DNA of 64,000 bases from Acetobacterium sp965140355 (GCA_965140355.1 OZ223195.1:417036-481035); one strand, 5' to 3'; positions 43,716 to 53,121 are shown, counted from the first letter of the stretch. Notes: a model not told the origin generated them from the letters alone. Numbers and translations: made by a program.

Positions 43716-44756
43716 TTATGGATGCAATAATACTTTTATTTTATTTGCATCGTTACATTCAAATGCCTCATCAAAATCTTCAAATTTAAATTTATGTGTT
43801 ACTAAATCTTTAGTGTTAATCCTGCCATCTGCCATCATATGAAGCGTTTTTTGCCATGTGCCCAGATTATGACCATATGAAAACTGAATTCTCATATTTT
43901 GCATTACGGCAACGATATATGCTTTTATATTGCTACCTTCGGCACTGGTAAGAGCTAATTCAACAATTGTTCCGGCCCGTTTTGTCATCATGATTGATTG
44001 TGTAATTACGATGTCTACGCCCGTGCATTCAAAAACAAAATCAGCACCTTTTCCAAAAGTCAGGGCCCGCACTTCCTCGATTACATTGCATTTATCATTT
44101 TCGAAAGTGTAATCCGCTCCCAGTTTTTTACCTAATTTCAATCGAGCATTTGCAGGAGATATATCCGCTAAAATGGTCTTTGCACCACAGGCTTTTACAA
44201 ATTGAAGAACAAGTAAACCGATCGGACCAGCTCCCATAACTACAACCGTATCCGTTGGCTTAATGTCAACGTTTTCTAAAACGGCATGAGCGGCAACAGC
44301 AGCAGGTTCAACCAGTGCGCCCTCTTCTAAACTAACATTGTCAGGCAATTTAAAAGTCGCTCCTTCCGGCATACAAATGTATTCTGCCATTGCTCCATCA
44401 CATTCATAACCGATATTGATGGCATCCGGGCATCTTCCAATATCACCCATTAAACAAGATCTACATTTCCCACAGAAGCCCTTTGTTACAATACCGGTGA
44501 CACGATCACCAACGTTAAATTGCGTTACCCCTTCACCAATTTCCGCAATCGTTCCGCTATATTCATGACCCATGGTAAAGGGGATTGGAAGTGGTGATGT
44601 CGGTGTTTCAAAACCACCAACAATATGTAAATCCGAACCGCAAATACCACAATACTCAACTTTAATTTTAACGCTACCTGGAGCTATTTGGGGCTCATCA
44701 ACCGCTACACATCCTAGATAACCAACACCATGTTCTAATTTTTGAACCGCTTTCAT
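43716..44756 (-). CDS. Zinc alcohol dehydrogenase, butanediol/sorbitol type
   Basis: A 346-residue MDR dehydrogenase. Catalytic zinc residues in YCGICGSDLHIVGG and MGHEYSGTIAEIG, structural zinc cysteines in FCGKCRSCLMGDIGRC, and NAD fold VVMGAGPIGLLVLQFVKACG. This branch covers (R,R)-2,3-butanediol, sorbitol and threonine dehydrogenases. Next to acetoin dehydrogenase genes the likely reaction is 2,3-butanediol to acetoin, though another vicinal diol is possible. Ribosome binding site GAGGAG. No frameshift. Confidence 0.9.
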   Translation of the reverse strand: MKAVQKLEHGVGYLGCVAVDEPQIAPGSVKIKVEYCGICGSDLHIVGGFETPTSPLPIPFTMGHEYSGTIAEIGEGVTQFNVGDRVTGIVTKGFCGKCRSCLMGDIGRCPDAINIGYECDGAMAEYICMPEGATFKLPDNVSLEEGALVEPAAVAAHAVLENVDIKPTDTVVVMGAGPIGLLVLQFVKACGAKTILADISPANARLKLGKKLGADYTFENDKCNVIEEVRALTFGKGADFVFECTGVDIVITQSIMMTKRAGTIVELALTSAEGSNIKAYIVAVMQNMRIQFSYGHNLGTWQKTLHMMADGRINTKDLVTHKFKFEDFDEAFECNDANKIKVLLHP

Positions 44757-44778
44757 TTTTTCTCCTCAATCTTTCTAT

Positions 44779-45592
44779 TTAACGATATACAATTCCAGAA
44801 TCCACATTTAAACACTGTCCGGTAATATTTTTTGCTTCATCTGATGCTAAAAACAATACTGCAAAAGCAATATCTTCTGGTGACTGAGTACGCTTTAACG
44901 CTGACCCTGATGCCATTTTTTCAACAACTTGCTGGCTTGTGCTGCAATCTTCGAATGCTTCAGGTACTGCTTTCTTAAAATCTAATGCATCTGAATAAAT
45001 ATCGGTATTAATAAATCCAGGATTGACACAGTTGACATTGACATTAAAACTTCCCATTTCTTTTGCGAGAGAATTAGAAAAACTTATCGTTGCTGCCTTA
45101 GAGGCACCATATTGAGGCATCATTGGCACTTGCAGAAACGCCGCAATTGAAGAAATATTAATAATCTTTCCACTTTTTTGTGCGTAGAAATTACCATAAA
45201 AGGATCGGCACATATTAAGCATCCCGACTGTGTTAACATTGAAAACACGTTTTACATCGTCTGAAGATATTTTTTAAAAATGGCGGTCCGATATCTTTTG
45301 GTCCGATACCTGCACAATTGACAAGGATTTCAATCTTTTTAAATTTATCTAATATCTCTTTTGAAAATGCATCAACAGCATTTTCATCGCTGATATCTAC
45401 TTTTCGAAAAAGTGATTTGACCCCTTTTTCGAAAAGCTTCGACGCCATTTTTTCGCCATTTTCAACATCCATATCAACGATAATAACATTTGCTCCTGAC
45501 TCAGCGAACATTTTTGCAATAGCGGCACCGATACCTTTTGCTGCCCCAGTAATAACCGCAGTTTTTTCGGAAAATTCGAACTTGATAGGCAT
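44779..45592 (-). pseudogene. Short-chain dehydrogenase (diol/acetoin reductase-like), one frameshift
   Basis: The N-terminal part from ATG 45592 (AAGGAGAT upstream) holds the NAD motif TGAAKGIGAAIAK and NCAGIGPKD; it runs out of frame near 45255. The other frame goes on through MLNMCRSFYGNFYAQKSGKI, the catalytic YGASK and VNCVNPGFINTDIYSDAL to the stop at 44779. Joined, about 270 residues, a classical SDR such as acetoin/diacetyl reductase or a sugar-alcohol dehydrogenase. One base indel in an AT-rich run; the operon around it is intact, so sequence error is plausible. Confidence 0.85.
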
Positions 45593-45619
45593 ACTATTTA
45601 TCTCCTTAATTTATCTTGA

Positions 45620-45659
45620 GCAATAGAAAGCGATGATTTCCATCGCCTATGTCTATTGC
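45620..45659 (-). other. Nested hairpin between acoB and the SDR gene
   Basis: GCAATAG (45620) pairs with CTATTGC (45653) and, inside, GCGATG (45630) with CATCGC (45641). A stable intercistronic stem with no U run on the minus strand; likely protects or ends the acoAB message in part. Confidence 0.5.
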
Positions 45660-45670
45660 AAATGATCGGA

Positions 45671-46651
45671 CTATTTTAGTGCTTTTAAAATTCCTGCTTT
45701 CATATCTTCAACGGACGGATATAGATACTTCTCTAAATCTCCAAATGGTATGATTGAGTTCACACCTGATACCCGAACTGGCGCTGCTTTTAATTCATTC
45801 ATGCAATTTTCGACAACCCAAGAGACAATCTGTGCTCCAAAACCACCTCTTTCCGGAGCCTCATGGGCAACCATTAAGCGACCGGTTTTTTTAACAGAAT
45901 CAAATACAATCTCTTTATCGAAAGGAATTAATACTCTCGGATCAATAATCTCAATCGTTTTTCCAGTTTCTTCTTCAACTTGAGCCGCTGCTGCTTTAAC
46001 ATTAACTAAGGCCCTATGATAGGCAACAACGGTTAAATCGGCGCCTGTTTTGACAACTTTTCCAGCTTTTTGTAAAGATGGCACTTCATCCAACTTATCG
46101 GGTACTTCTTCCGACAAACCCATTGTTGCACGCTGGTAAATGAATAATGTCGGATCATCATCACGGATTGCAGCACGATAATAAGCTCTTACATCTGCTG
46201 GAGTTGTCGGCGCAACAATCTTGAGCCCGGGTACATTTGTAAACCAAGCTTCAACACTTTGAGAATGGTGGGCTCCACTCTTTCCGCCTCCACCCTGAGG
46301 CAAAACAAAAGTTACCGGGCAACTATCGATACCACCGGAATTAAAACGAATTTTTGCTGCAATATCAACAATCCCTTCAAATCCCAATGTTACAAAATCG
46401 GCAAACATATATTCTACAATTGGCCGATATCCGCCTAATGCCGCACCGACAGAAAATAATGTGTAGCCAGCTTCTAAAATCGGAAATTCCAATACACGAT
46501 TTTTTCCAAATTTTTCTTGTAATCCAGTAAATGTTCCCCAGCATCCACCTTGTTTGCCGAGATCTTCCCCAATACATATAACTTTTTCATCAATCGCCAT
46601 TTCTTCGAACATGGCAAGATTCAGCGCTTTCATAACTGACATTTCTGACAT
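45671..46651 (-). CDS. acoB: Acetoin dehydrogenase E1 beta subunit
   Basis: A 326-residue transketolase-like beta subunit: ALNLAMFEEMAIDEKVICIG, FPILEAGYTLFSVGAALGG, PQGGGGKSGAHHSQSVEAWF, and HEAPERGGFGAQIVSWV near the C-terminus. It joins AcoA to form the TPP-dependent E1 that cleaves acetoin into acetaldehyde and an acetyl group passed to lipoate. The start overlaps the acoA stop by one base (TAATG), so the two are translationally coupled. Confidence 0.93.
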   Translation of the reverse strand: MSEMSVMKALNLAMFEEMAIDEKVICIGEDLGKQGGCWGTFTGLQEKFGKNRVLEFPILEAGYTLFSVGAALGGYRPIVEYMFADFVTLGFEGIVDIAAKIRFNSGGIDSCPVTFVLPQGGGGKSGAHHSQSVEAWFTNVPGLKIVAPTTPADVRAYYRAAIRDDDPTLFIYQRATMGLSEEVPDKLDEVPSLQKAGKVVKTGADLTVVAYHRALVNVKAAAAQVEEETGKTIEIIDPRVLIPFDKEIVFDSVKKTGRLMVAHEAPERGGFGAQIVSWVVENCMNELKAAPVRVSGVNSIIPFGDLEKYLYPSVEDMKAGILKALK

Positions 46652-47643
46652 TATAGTTCACCTCCGGCATTATTTGAATAAACTCGCTTATAATCCAATA
46701 CCTGTTCTTTAGTTGCACAGCTTTGACTTAAGCCTTCATCAAAACCTTCAACAATTTCTTTTGTTTGTGATGCTCTTACTGCTTTAATCATTTCATCATC
46801 CAGAATTCCCAATTCTATCAAACGTTTTTCAAAACGGACAACCGGACAAATGGAATCTAAATCTTCTTTATAACTCAAATCTCGATATTTCTGTGGATCC
46901 CCAACAAAATGACCTTCCCAACGCATTGTTTTTACTTCGACAACGTTCGGTTCATTATTAGCTGCCAATTCCATACCGTTTAAAACGGCTTCAGCGACTG
47001 CTACGGGATCATCGCCATCAACAGTAACCCCTTTCATATTAAAGGCAGCTGCTCTATCTGCGAGATTTTCTAATGGAGATTGATTTTCCACTGGTGTTGA
47101 CATCGCAATTCCATTATTTTCGATGAAGAACAAAATCGGCAATTTAAAAAGTGCTGCGATGTTCATTGCTTCATAAGTTGCACCTTGACTTATAGCACCA
47201 TCTCCATATGGAGCAAAACCAATTTGTCGCTTTTTACCATCATTTTTAAGAGCCCATGCAAATCCCGCAATTTCTGCCCATGTCCCGCCAAGTGCACCTG
47301 CGGCAGGGAGTTGCCCATTTTTGAGGTCATGTATATGATACTCCCCTGATATTCCGTCATTACAACCACCAGTGCGGCCAAGTAATTCCGCAATAAATGG
47401 TTTCCAACCAATTCGATGAGCCATTACCGTCTGAGCTCGATGGGTTTCAGTCCCATAGGTTATAATGTCCGACTTTTTGAATGCCGTCAGTATGCCTGCA
47501 CTAACAGCTTCCTGTCCTAAACACGGATGAATTGCACCTGCAATTTTCCCACTGTAAATGTACTCAACGATTTTCTCACCGAGAACTCTTGATTTCACAA
47601 TATCCGAATACATGTCCAGTAGTTCCTCATTTGAAAAGTTCAT
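46651..47643 (-). CDS. acoA: Acetoin dehydrogenase E1 alpha subunit
   Basis: A 330-residue E1 alpha. The TPP motif is GDGAISQGATYEAMNIAALF...ENN, and the phosphorylation-loop region reads KTMRWEGHFVGDPQKYRD. The sequence HRIGWKPFIAELLGRTGGCN and the lack of an extended N-terminus fit acetoin dehydrogenase better than pyruvate dehydrogenase. Ribosome binding site TTGGAGGT. Third gene of the unit beginning with the lipoyl protein. Confidence 0.92.
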   Translation of the reverse strand: MNFSNEELLDMYSDIVKSRVLGEKIVEYIYSGKIAGAIHPCLGQEAVSAGILTAFKKSDIITYGTETHRAQTVMAHRIGWKPFIAELLGRTGGCNDGISGEYHIHDLKNGQLPAAGALGGTWAEIAGFAWALKNDGKKRQIGFAPYGDGAISQGATYEAMNIAALFKLPILFFIENNGIAMSTPVENQSPLENLADRAAAFNMKGVTVDGDDPVAVAEAVLNGMELAANNEPNVVEVKTMRWEGHFVGDPQKYRDLSYKEDLDSICPVVRFEKRLIELGILDDEMIKAVRASQTKEIVEGFDEGLSQSCATKEQVLDYKRVYSNNAGGEL

Positions 47644-47663
47644 TAATTTACCTCCAAGTTTTT

Positions 47664-48365
47664 TTATTTCAAACCCATAAAGGATTTAGGGTCCAGCAAA
47701 TATTTTTTAAATGTTTTTAGAAATAGACCACTATGAAATCCATCAATTGCTGCATGATTTATGGTCACACTAAAACACGCCATTCTTTTAATGCTAGTGG
47801 TGTCGTCATCATTCACAACCAACTGTTTTTTTGTTGTCCCGATAGCCATGATACCTGTTTCTGGTGGATTCAAAAATGGTGTTACTTGATCTATTTCAAG
47901 CATCCCCATATTGCTGATGGTGTATGTGGAATCCATCATATGTTCCATTCCCAATTTCTTTGCTTTCAATTTTGCGATCATATCTTGAAGCTCATCTGAA
48001 ATTTGAAAAATATCTTTATCTTGAGCCTCTTTAACAACAACCATCATAATTCCTTCCGGCAAACCAATACCCACTGCGATATTTATCGAATCATAAATAA
48101 AAAATTCATCACCAATCAATGCTGAATTTATCAATGGGTGTTCTTTTAACGCTTCCGCTGCTAATTTGACAAACACGGAAGTAACACTTACATTAGAATT
48201 TTGAGCCTTTAGCACATCTTTCAGATCAAGTACTGCGTCTACTGGAAAATAAATAGATCCCGATCCCTGCGGATAATCTCTAAGGCTCTCTGCCATTTTC
48301 TTCCCGATAAATTTTCGCGCGCCGGAAATTTTATAACTTTCTTTTACTCTCTTAGAATCTGCCAT
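47664..48365 (-). CDS. acoC: Acetoin dehydrogenase E2, catalytic domain only
   Basis: A 233-residue 2-oxoacid-dehydrogenase acyltransferase (CAT) domain. It has SGARKFIGKKMAESLRDYPQ at the front, TYTISNMGMLEIDQVTPFLN in the core, and the acyltransfer motif TINHAAIDGFHSG (HxxxDG) near the end. There is no lipoyl domain and no room for a full peripheral-subunit-binding domain. The lipoyl domain is the separate gene just upstream (8 bp gap). Normal AcoC proteins fuse them in one chain. Confidence 0.9.
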   Translation of the reverse strand: MADSKRVKESYKISGARKFIGKKMAESLRDYPQGSGSIYFPVDAVLDLKDVLKAQNSNVSVTSVFVKLAAEALKEHPLINSALIGDEFFIYDSINIAVGIGLPEGIMMVVVKEAQDKDIFQISDELQDMIAKLKAKKLGMEHMMDSTYTISNMGMLEIDQVTPFLNPPETGIMAIGTTKKQLVVNDDDTTSIKRMACFSVTINHAAIDGFHSGLFLKTFKKYLLDPKSFMGLK

Positions 48366-48373
48366 ATTAACAC

Positions 48374-48607
48374 CTATTCTTCAATGTGAGCAAGTATGTC
48401 ACCAACAGCAACTGTTTCGCCTTCTTGGACCAGAATTTTTACTAACGTACCGGTTGCAGGGCTTTCAATCTCCTGATTGAGTTTTTCATTGGAAAGTTCG
48501 TATAAAGATTCTCCCTTTTCTACATGTTCGCCTTCTTCAGCCATCCATACTTCGATTTTTACATCCATTCCTGATTGTCCTATCATAGGAACTTGTACTT
48601 CTACCAT
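48374..48607 (-). CDS. Free-standing lipoyl carrier protein of the acetoin complex
   Basis: A 77-residue lipoyl domain: VQVPMIGQSGMDVKIEVWM, a lipoylation lysine at residue 42 within ELSNEKLNQEIES, and GTLVKILVQEGETVAVGDIL. The usual DKA context is replaced by NEK, but the position in the beta-turn is right. It carries acetyl groups between AcoAB and the E2 catalytic protein and is reoxidised by the E3. First gene of the operon, with a TAGGAGG site. Confidence 0.88.
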   Translation of the reverse strand: MVEVQVPMIGQSGMDVKIEVWMAEEGEHVEKGESLYELSNEKLNQEIESPATGTLVKILVQEGETVAVGDILAHIEE

Positions 48608-49315
48608 TATTTCGCCTCCTAAAGTTGTTTGATCAATATTACGCTATAATCGTAGCATTATAAACGTTTTCATACATCCTCCCGAGAGATGGTTGAATTA
48701 TTATATTTATCCAACTTTTTTATCCTTTACTCATTCTTATCATCCTTCTCTAATCCTTTTCTAATCCTATCTAATCCCTTTATTTGGAATCAGTATGGTG
48801 CGACTAAACAACAAAATATTCTTCCACCAATCGTTAATCTATTTTGCTTTTTGAAATGCCATAATTTTGATCCAACAATTAAACAGCTAAACAATTTATT
48901 AAGCCATTTTTGATAATATTTTTAATTAAACGTAAGCGCTTTAACAAAAAGCGCAAAAAAAAATAGAACGGATGCAACAGCAAACCAATTCTAGATATGT
49001 TCTGTTTATCGTTAATATTCTGTCGACCTTTATACGGCGTTAGAAGCTACTCATCGAAAATCAGGCGAACGACAAATCGCAAAATCCTCTGTCAAAAAGC
49101 TGATGTTTGAAGAAATCTGCCCTTACATTGAAGCGCATCTCCTGTAGTTTAAAACTGTCTGCTTCATCACGCTATGCTACTACAAAATAGCAGTTGATAA
49201 TTTTTTATGGCCTATCAAGAAATCATTGAAAACGCCCTCCAAACCAATAAGTTCGAAGGGCTTTAACTGTATAAAGACACGAAAAATATCCAAATAATGT
49301 CATTCCGCAAGGATT
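48608..49315. other. 708-bp intergenic region
   Basis: Holds the aco operon promoter region (no convincing box pair found) and the repeat copy at 49006-49070. From about 49020 a frame runs on as SVDLYTALEATHRKSGERQI and KLMFEEICPYIEAHLL to a stop at 49147, without a start, so it may be the tail of a dead gene. No intact gene is credible. Confidence 0.5.
49006..49070 (+). repeat. Direct repeat, copy A, left of the metal island
   Basis: Shares TTATCGTTAATATTCT exactly and then TCGACC, a TTTA...ACGG segment, TTAGAAGC and CTCATC with 56764-56830, in the same orientation. Roughly four fifths of positions agree. The two copies bracket the DtxR-MATE-ABC-AraC block. Confidence 0.65.
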
Positions 49316-49738
49316 TTAAGCCTCCCGCAGTTGGGTTTCGATTTTCATATAACAATCTTCTGAGCATATGTCTTTGCCTGTTTGTCTGCACATAGAGCAG
49401 AGTGTTTCATTACTTAATACATTTTCTATGGCACATGCATCCAACTCTGCGACCTCCTTGTCAATACCGAGTACTTCAATGAAATAGCATCGAATAATCG
49501 AAAACTTGTTCATGATCAGATATGCTTTATTTTCCCCTTTAGGGGTAAGGATAATTTGACGATGAACGTCTCTTTCCACCAACCCCATATACTCCAGCGT
49601 CTTTACAGCCGTGCAAACGCTGGATTTTTTGACATCGAGTTCTTCTGCCACATCACATATTCGTGTGAACCCGGAGATCGAAGAAAGTGTGAAGATTGCT
49701 TTCAGATAATGCTCTTGTGAAGAGGTTAATGTATCCAT
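49316..49738 (-). CDS. DtxR/MntR-family metal-dependent repressor
   Basis: A 140-residue regulator. The N-terminal winged helix reads SSQEHYLKAIFTLSS, RICDVAEELDVKKSSVCTAV and KTLEYMGLVERD; the dimerisation and metal-binding domain has EVLGIDKEVAELDACAIENV. The E-x2-C-x2-E metal motif is kept but the usual following histidine is asparagine. A C-terminal cysteine cluster (CSMCRQTGKDICSEDC) is an extra. The start at 49738 has AAGGAGG upstream. The likely target is the GTTAG-N6-CTAAC palindrome found before feo and the island genes. Metal (Fe or Mn) not settled. Confidence 0.88.
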   Translation of the reverse strand: MDTLTSSQEHYLKAIFTLSSISGFTRICDVAEELDVKKSSVCTAVKTLEYMGLVERDVHRQIILTPKGENKAYLIMNKFSIIRCYFIEVLGIDKEVAELDACAIENVLSNETLCSMCRQTGKDICSEDCYMKIETQLREA

Positions 49739-49829
49739 AAATACCTCCTTCAAACGGCGCGACACAAATAGACTGTAATATCCGCCTTAGGTACTAAAGC
49801 GCGTGACCTTCCTGCACTTTTTTTCTAAA

Positions 49830-51197
49830 TCAATCCTTTAGTTGGATAACATCACCGCACCCTAGCTTTGAAAACTCTCTTTTTACCAACACGCAAACAA
49901 TAACGATAATAATTAAATCAATGAAGAACGCGCCCTTATATACCCATCCAACCCCGAAATATTTCGGTAGTATGAGCATCGCTGGTACATAGAATATGAG
50001 TTGTCTTGTTATTCCTATAATACCCGCAGGTTTAGAATTATTTATGGCGGGCCACATAGTCATGGCCATAAACATAATGGGGAGGATTGGCAGCAACCCC
50101 ACGAAAATCCTGAAGTTCATAAGATCACTTCTTAAAAATTCTCTGGTAGGAAGCATAATACTTAAGACCATATTAGGGTTCAGCATCATGATTAACCAAA
50201 AGGGAAATATCATAATAAACGCAGCTACCGCAAACACTTTAAAGCTGCTGATAACTCTATCATATTGCTTTGCTCCAAAGTTGATCCCCATTGCCGGCTG
50301 TAAGGCTCTCATCAACCCAAATATCGGCGTTAGAAGGAAAATAAAAATTCTATAGACTACCCCATAAAAAGCAACATCTGAAGTTGTTCCATAGCTGTTG
50401 AGCGCATACATAACAATCACACCTTGAACAACAGACATGGTGGTCATGATAAGAGAAGGAAAACCTAGAGAAAGAATTTGCTTTGTGATATTCTTGTCTC
50501 GTGATATTTTGAGTTCATTAGTTTCAAAGGTTGCCTTTTTCTTTCTGCAGTAAACAAAAAAGGCTATTGTATAAACCAGCATACCGAGATTCGTTCCCCA
50601 TGCTGCGCCCTCCACGCCAAATTGAAAAACCACAATCAGCAAATAGTTTGCTATTATATTTATCACAAGCCCAGTACCCATCATAAAAGCTGCTGATTTC
50701 ATTTTCCCCTCAGCCCTTACAACCATGTTATAGCTAAGACCTGCAATCCAAAACACGGAGCCATATAAAGTAACTCTAAAATAATCTGCTCCGAATATCA
50801 GTTCGTCTCCGCTTGCGCCCATAAGCTTTAAAAGCGGATTCATAAGAAGCAGGCCTATAGCTGTCATAAGGATTCCGGATATAATGATCAAATAATTCGC
50901 GTTAGCAATGAGTTTTTTTTGAGTGGCAGTATCATTGGAACCTATAACGATACTCAACAGCGACCCTGCACCCACGCCTATCATGCTTCCTATCCCTACA
51001 GAAAACTGTGTAATAGGATATGCTATTGAAACCCCGGCCAGCGCGGTTTCGCCAATAAATCTGCCTACAAAAATTGCATCAAATACCGTGTTTAAACCAT
51101 GCAGCACCATACCTATGACGGCAGGCCATGATAAAGTCCACATGACCTTCCATAGGTTATCCTTAAGTATCATTTCTTTTTGTAAATTTTTATTCAT
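49830..51197 (-). CDS. MATE-family efflux transporter
   Basis: A 455-residue, 12-helix Na+ or H+ driven exporter (MVLHGLNTVFDAIFVGRFIG; GIGSMIGVGAGSLLSIVIGS; MRALQPAMGINFGAKQYDRV). MATE proteins export drugs, flavins or siderophore-like compounds. It is between the DtxR-type repressor and the ABC half-transporters, all on one strand, so it may export a metallophore. Gene intact; the AGGATTAG site is weak. Confidence 0.9.
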   Translation of the reverse strand: MNKNLQKEMILKDNLWKVMWTLSWPAVIGMVLHGLNTVFDAIFVGRFIGETALAGVSIAYPITQFSVGIGSMIGVGAGSLLSIVIGSNDTATQKKLIANANYLIIISGILMTAIGLLLMNPLLKLMGASGDELIFGADYFRVTLYGSVFWIAGLSYNMVVRAEGKMKSAAFMMGTGLVINIIANYLLIVVFQFGVEGAAWGTNLGMLVYTIAFFVYCRKKKATFETNELKISRDKNITKQILSLGFPSLIMTTMSVVQGVIVMYALNSYGTTSDVAFYGVVYRIFIFLLTPIFGLMRALQPAMGINFGAKQYDRVISSFKVFAVAAFIMIFPFWLIMMLNPNMVLSIMLPTREFLRSDLMNFRIFVGLLPILPIMFMAMTMWPAINNSKPAGIIGITRQLIFYVPAMLILPKYFGVGWVYKGAFFIDLIIIVIVCVLVKREFSKLGCGDVIQLKD

Positions 51198-51387
51198 AAG
51201 CTAATCCTCCCGTAATTTCTTCCCGATTCAAGGGCTATGGTTTTATCGCATTTTTTCGCTAATTAAGTAATGGACTGCCAGCATCACTCCTTGGTAGTAA
51301 TTTAATATTCTTATGATGGAATAATGTTTATTTGTCATTTCCTCCATCATGATGCCAATCAGGCTGAGAAAACCCAATAGCGATAAC

Positions 51388-53121
51388 CTATTTGCTTTGA
51401 AATTGTGTGTTTAACATCGCTGCAAAAATCCCTTGCTTTCCTATTAATTCCGAAGGTGTTCCAGTTTCCGCAATAGAGCTGTTTTTGATCACAACGATCT
51501 TGTCTGCACCTGAAACTGTTCTCATGCGGTGCGCAATGATCAGAACAGTCTTGTTTTTAATGAGCTCGCTGAGCGCACGCTGGATTTTACTTTCATTCTC
51601 CGCGTCAAGAGATGCCGTGGCCTCGTCGAGTAGAATTATCGGTGCATCTTTGAGAATTGCTCTGGCTATTGATATGCGCTGCCTTTCGCCACCGGATAAC
51701 CGTTCTCCATTTTCTCCGATCAGAGTTTCGTACCCCTGTGGAAGCTTCTTCACGAATTCATCACATTGCGCCAGCTGCGCCGCCCTTATGACCGCTTCAT
51801 CCGATGCATCCTTCTTGCCCAACCGGATGTTGTCCATTACGCTTGAATTAAACAGCGTCACATCCTGAAATACGATTGAATAATAGTTCAGCAGAGTTTC
51901 AGGATCAATCTGTGAGATGTCTTCCCCCCCCAGCGTAATAACACCTTTATCAATATCCCAGAAGCGAGCCGCCAATTTTGCCACCGTACTTTTGCCTCCA
52001 CCCGATGGGCCTACAAGTGCAGTAACCTCACCCTGCTTTGCGGTAAAACTAACATTTTTAAGTGTCTGCACGCCTTCAATATATGAGAAATCCACGTTGT
52101 TGAATACAATATTATAATCCTTAGGGTGAAACTCTGTTGCGCCCTCTTGCCGTGGCATTGCGTCCATTTCTTTCATCCGCTTTATGCGCACGCTCAAATA
52201 CAGCAGTAGCGCCAGATTTTCCAGAACCTCCATGATCGGGTTATAAATACGTGCCGTTATAACAAGAAAAACAAGATACGCAAAGATACTCACAGACCCG
52301 GTGATTAAAAGATATGCACCGGTCAGTATAACACTTGGCAGACCAAGCTTTAATAACACATGGGCAAAGTTAATCAGCGTACCGAGCAGCAATTCATTAC
52401 TAATTAAAAACTTCTCGTAATTATCCAGCTTTGTGTTTAAGATGTTGGTATAATCATCTTCTCTGCTATAGGACTTGATTTCATGAATGGAATCCAAGCC
52501 CTCCTGAATATTATCCGAAATATCTCTTTTTTTGTGATAAACTTTTATATGAAACCTGTTTTGAAACTTTTTCGACAGATAGAATACAAAAAGTGCAACC
52601 GGAACCACCCAGAATACTGCGAGCGACATCTGCCAGTTGTAAATAAACATCATGATTCCCATGATAAATATTGTCACTACCGCCGAAAAAATTTGGGGAA
52701 CCGCATGAGAAAAAAGTTGCTCTATCTGCGTAGCATCCTCCATAATCGTCGCGCTTAAGTCCGCAACATCCTTTTTACCAAAAAACGAGAGCGGCAGCTT
52801 TCGCAGTGTTTCAGCGAGACTGATGCGCCTGCGGGCGCTTTCTTCGTAAATCTTTGTATAGGTCGAGTCATACTGAAAATAGGCAATTATAAACATGACC
52901 AGCAAAGCGGCCACAGTCATAATCACATAATAGAGAACACTGCTTTCCGGGGCGTTTGAAGCGTTTAAAAGTGCCTTCAGATGCTCATCCAAGAATTGAA
53001 AACCAAAGATCACCGGGATCATAAAACTGATATCCATAATTGTCGACCAGACAATTGAGACAATGAGGTTCTTCGCCCCTTTTTCAGTCATAGCAAATTT
53101 ATCTTGAAAGTATTTATTCAT
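51388..53121 (-). CDS. ABC half-transporter 2, IrtB/YbtQ-like
   Basis: A 577-residue exporter-fold ABC protein: six-helix membrane domain (FMIPVIFGFQFLDEHLKALL; VTIFIMGIMMFIYNWQMSLA) and ATPase with Walker A GPSGGGKSTVAKLAARFWD, signature LSGGERQRISIARAI and Walker B IILLDEATASLD. The ARFWD sequence after Walker A is typical of the siderophore-importing IrtAB/YbtPQ group. ATG at 53121 overlaps the upstream stop in an 8-nt ATGAATAA, so it is translationally coupled; the longer frame to 53169 is ignored. Partner of the next entry. Confidence 0.9.
   Translation of the reverse strand: MNKYFQDKFAMTEKGAKNLIVSIVWSTIMDISFMIPVIFGFQFLDEHLKALLNASNAPESSVLYYVIMTVAALLVMFIIAYFQYDSTYTKIYEESARRRISLAETLRKLPLSFFGKKDVADLSATIMEDATQIEQLFSHAVPQIFSAVVTIFIMGIMMFIYNWQMSLAVFWVVPVALFVFYLSKKFQNRFHIKVYHKKRDISDNIQEGLDSIHEIKSYSREDDYTNILNTKLDNYEKFLISNELLLGTLINFAHVLLKLGLPSVILTGAYLLITGSVSIFAYLVFLVITARIYNPIMEVLENLALLLYLSVRIKRMKEMDAMPRQEGATEFHPKDYNIVFNNVDFSYIEGVQTLKNVSFTAKQGEVTALVGPSGGGKSTVAKLAARFWDIDKGVITLGGEDISQIDPETLLNYYSIVFQDVTLFNSSVMDNIRLGKKDASDEAVIRAAQLAQCDEFVKKLPQGYETLIGENGERLSGGERQRISIARAILKDAPIILLDEATASLDAENESKIQRALSELIKNKTVLIIAHRMRTVSGADKIVVIKNSSIAETGTPSELIGKQGIFAAMLNTQFQSK

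Noticed and set aside
48650..48690. Possible 9-12 codon leader peptide before the lipoyl protein gene
   Set aside because: The GGGAGG site is 0-4 nt from the candidate ATGs, too close, and there is no codon bias or attenuator hairpin.
48845..48865. Sigma-54-like TGGCAT...GCA on the minus strand upstream of the aco genes
   Set aside because: The GG-to-GC spacing is 11 bp where sigma-54 needs 10, and no sigma-54 activator gene (AcoR type) is nearby.
48689..48913. Plus-strand open frame of 74 codons upstream of the aco operon
   Set aside because: Low-complexity Phe/Leu/Ser/Asn translation, no ribosome binding site, no domain; an A/T-rich promoter region is the simpler reading.
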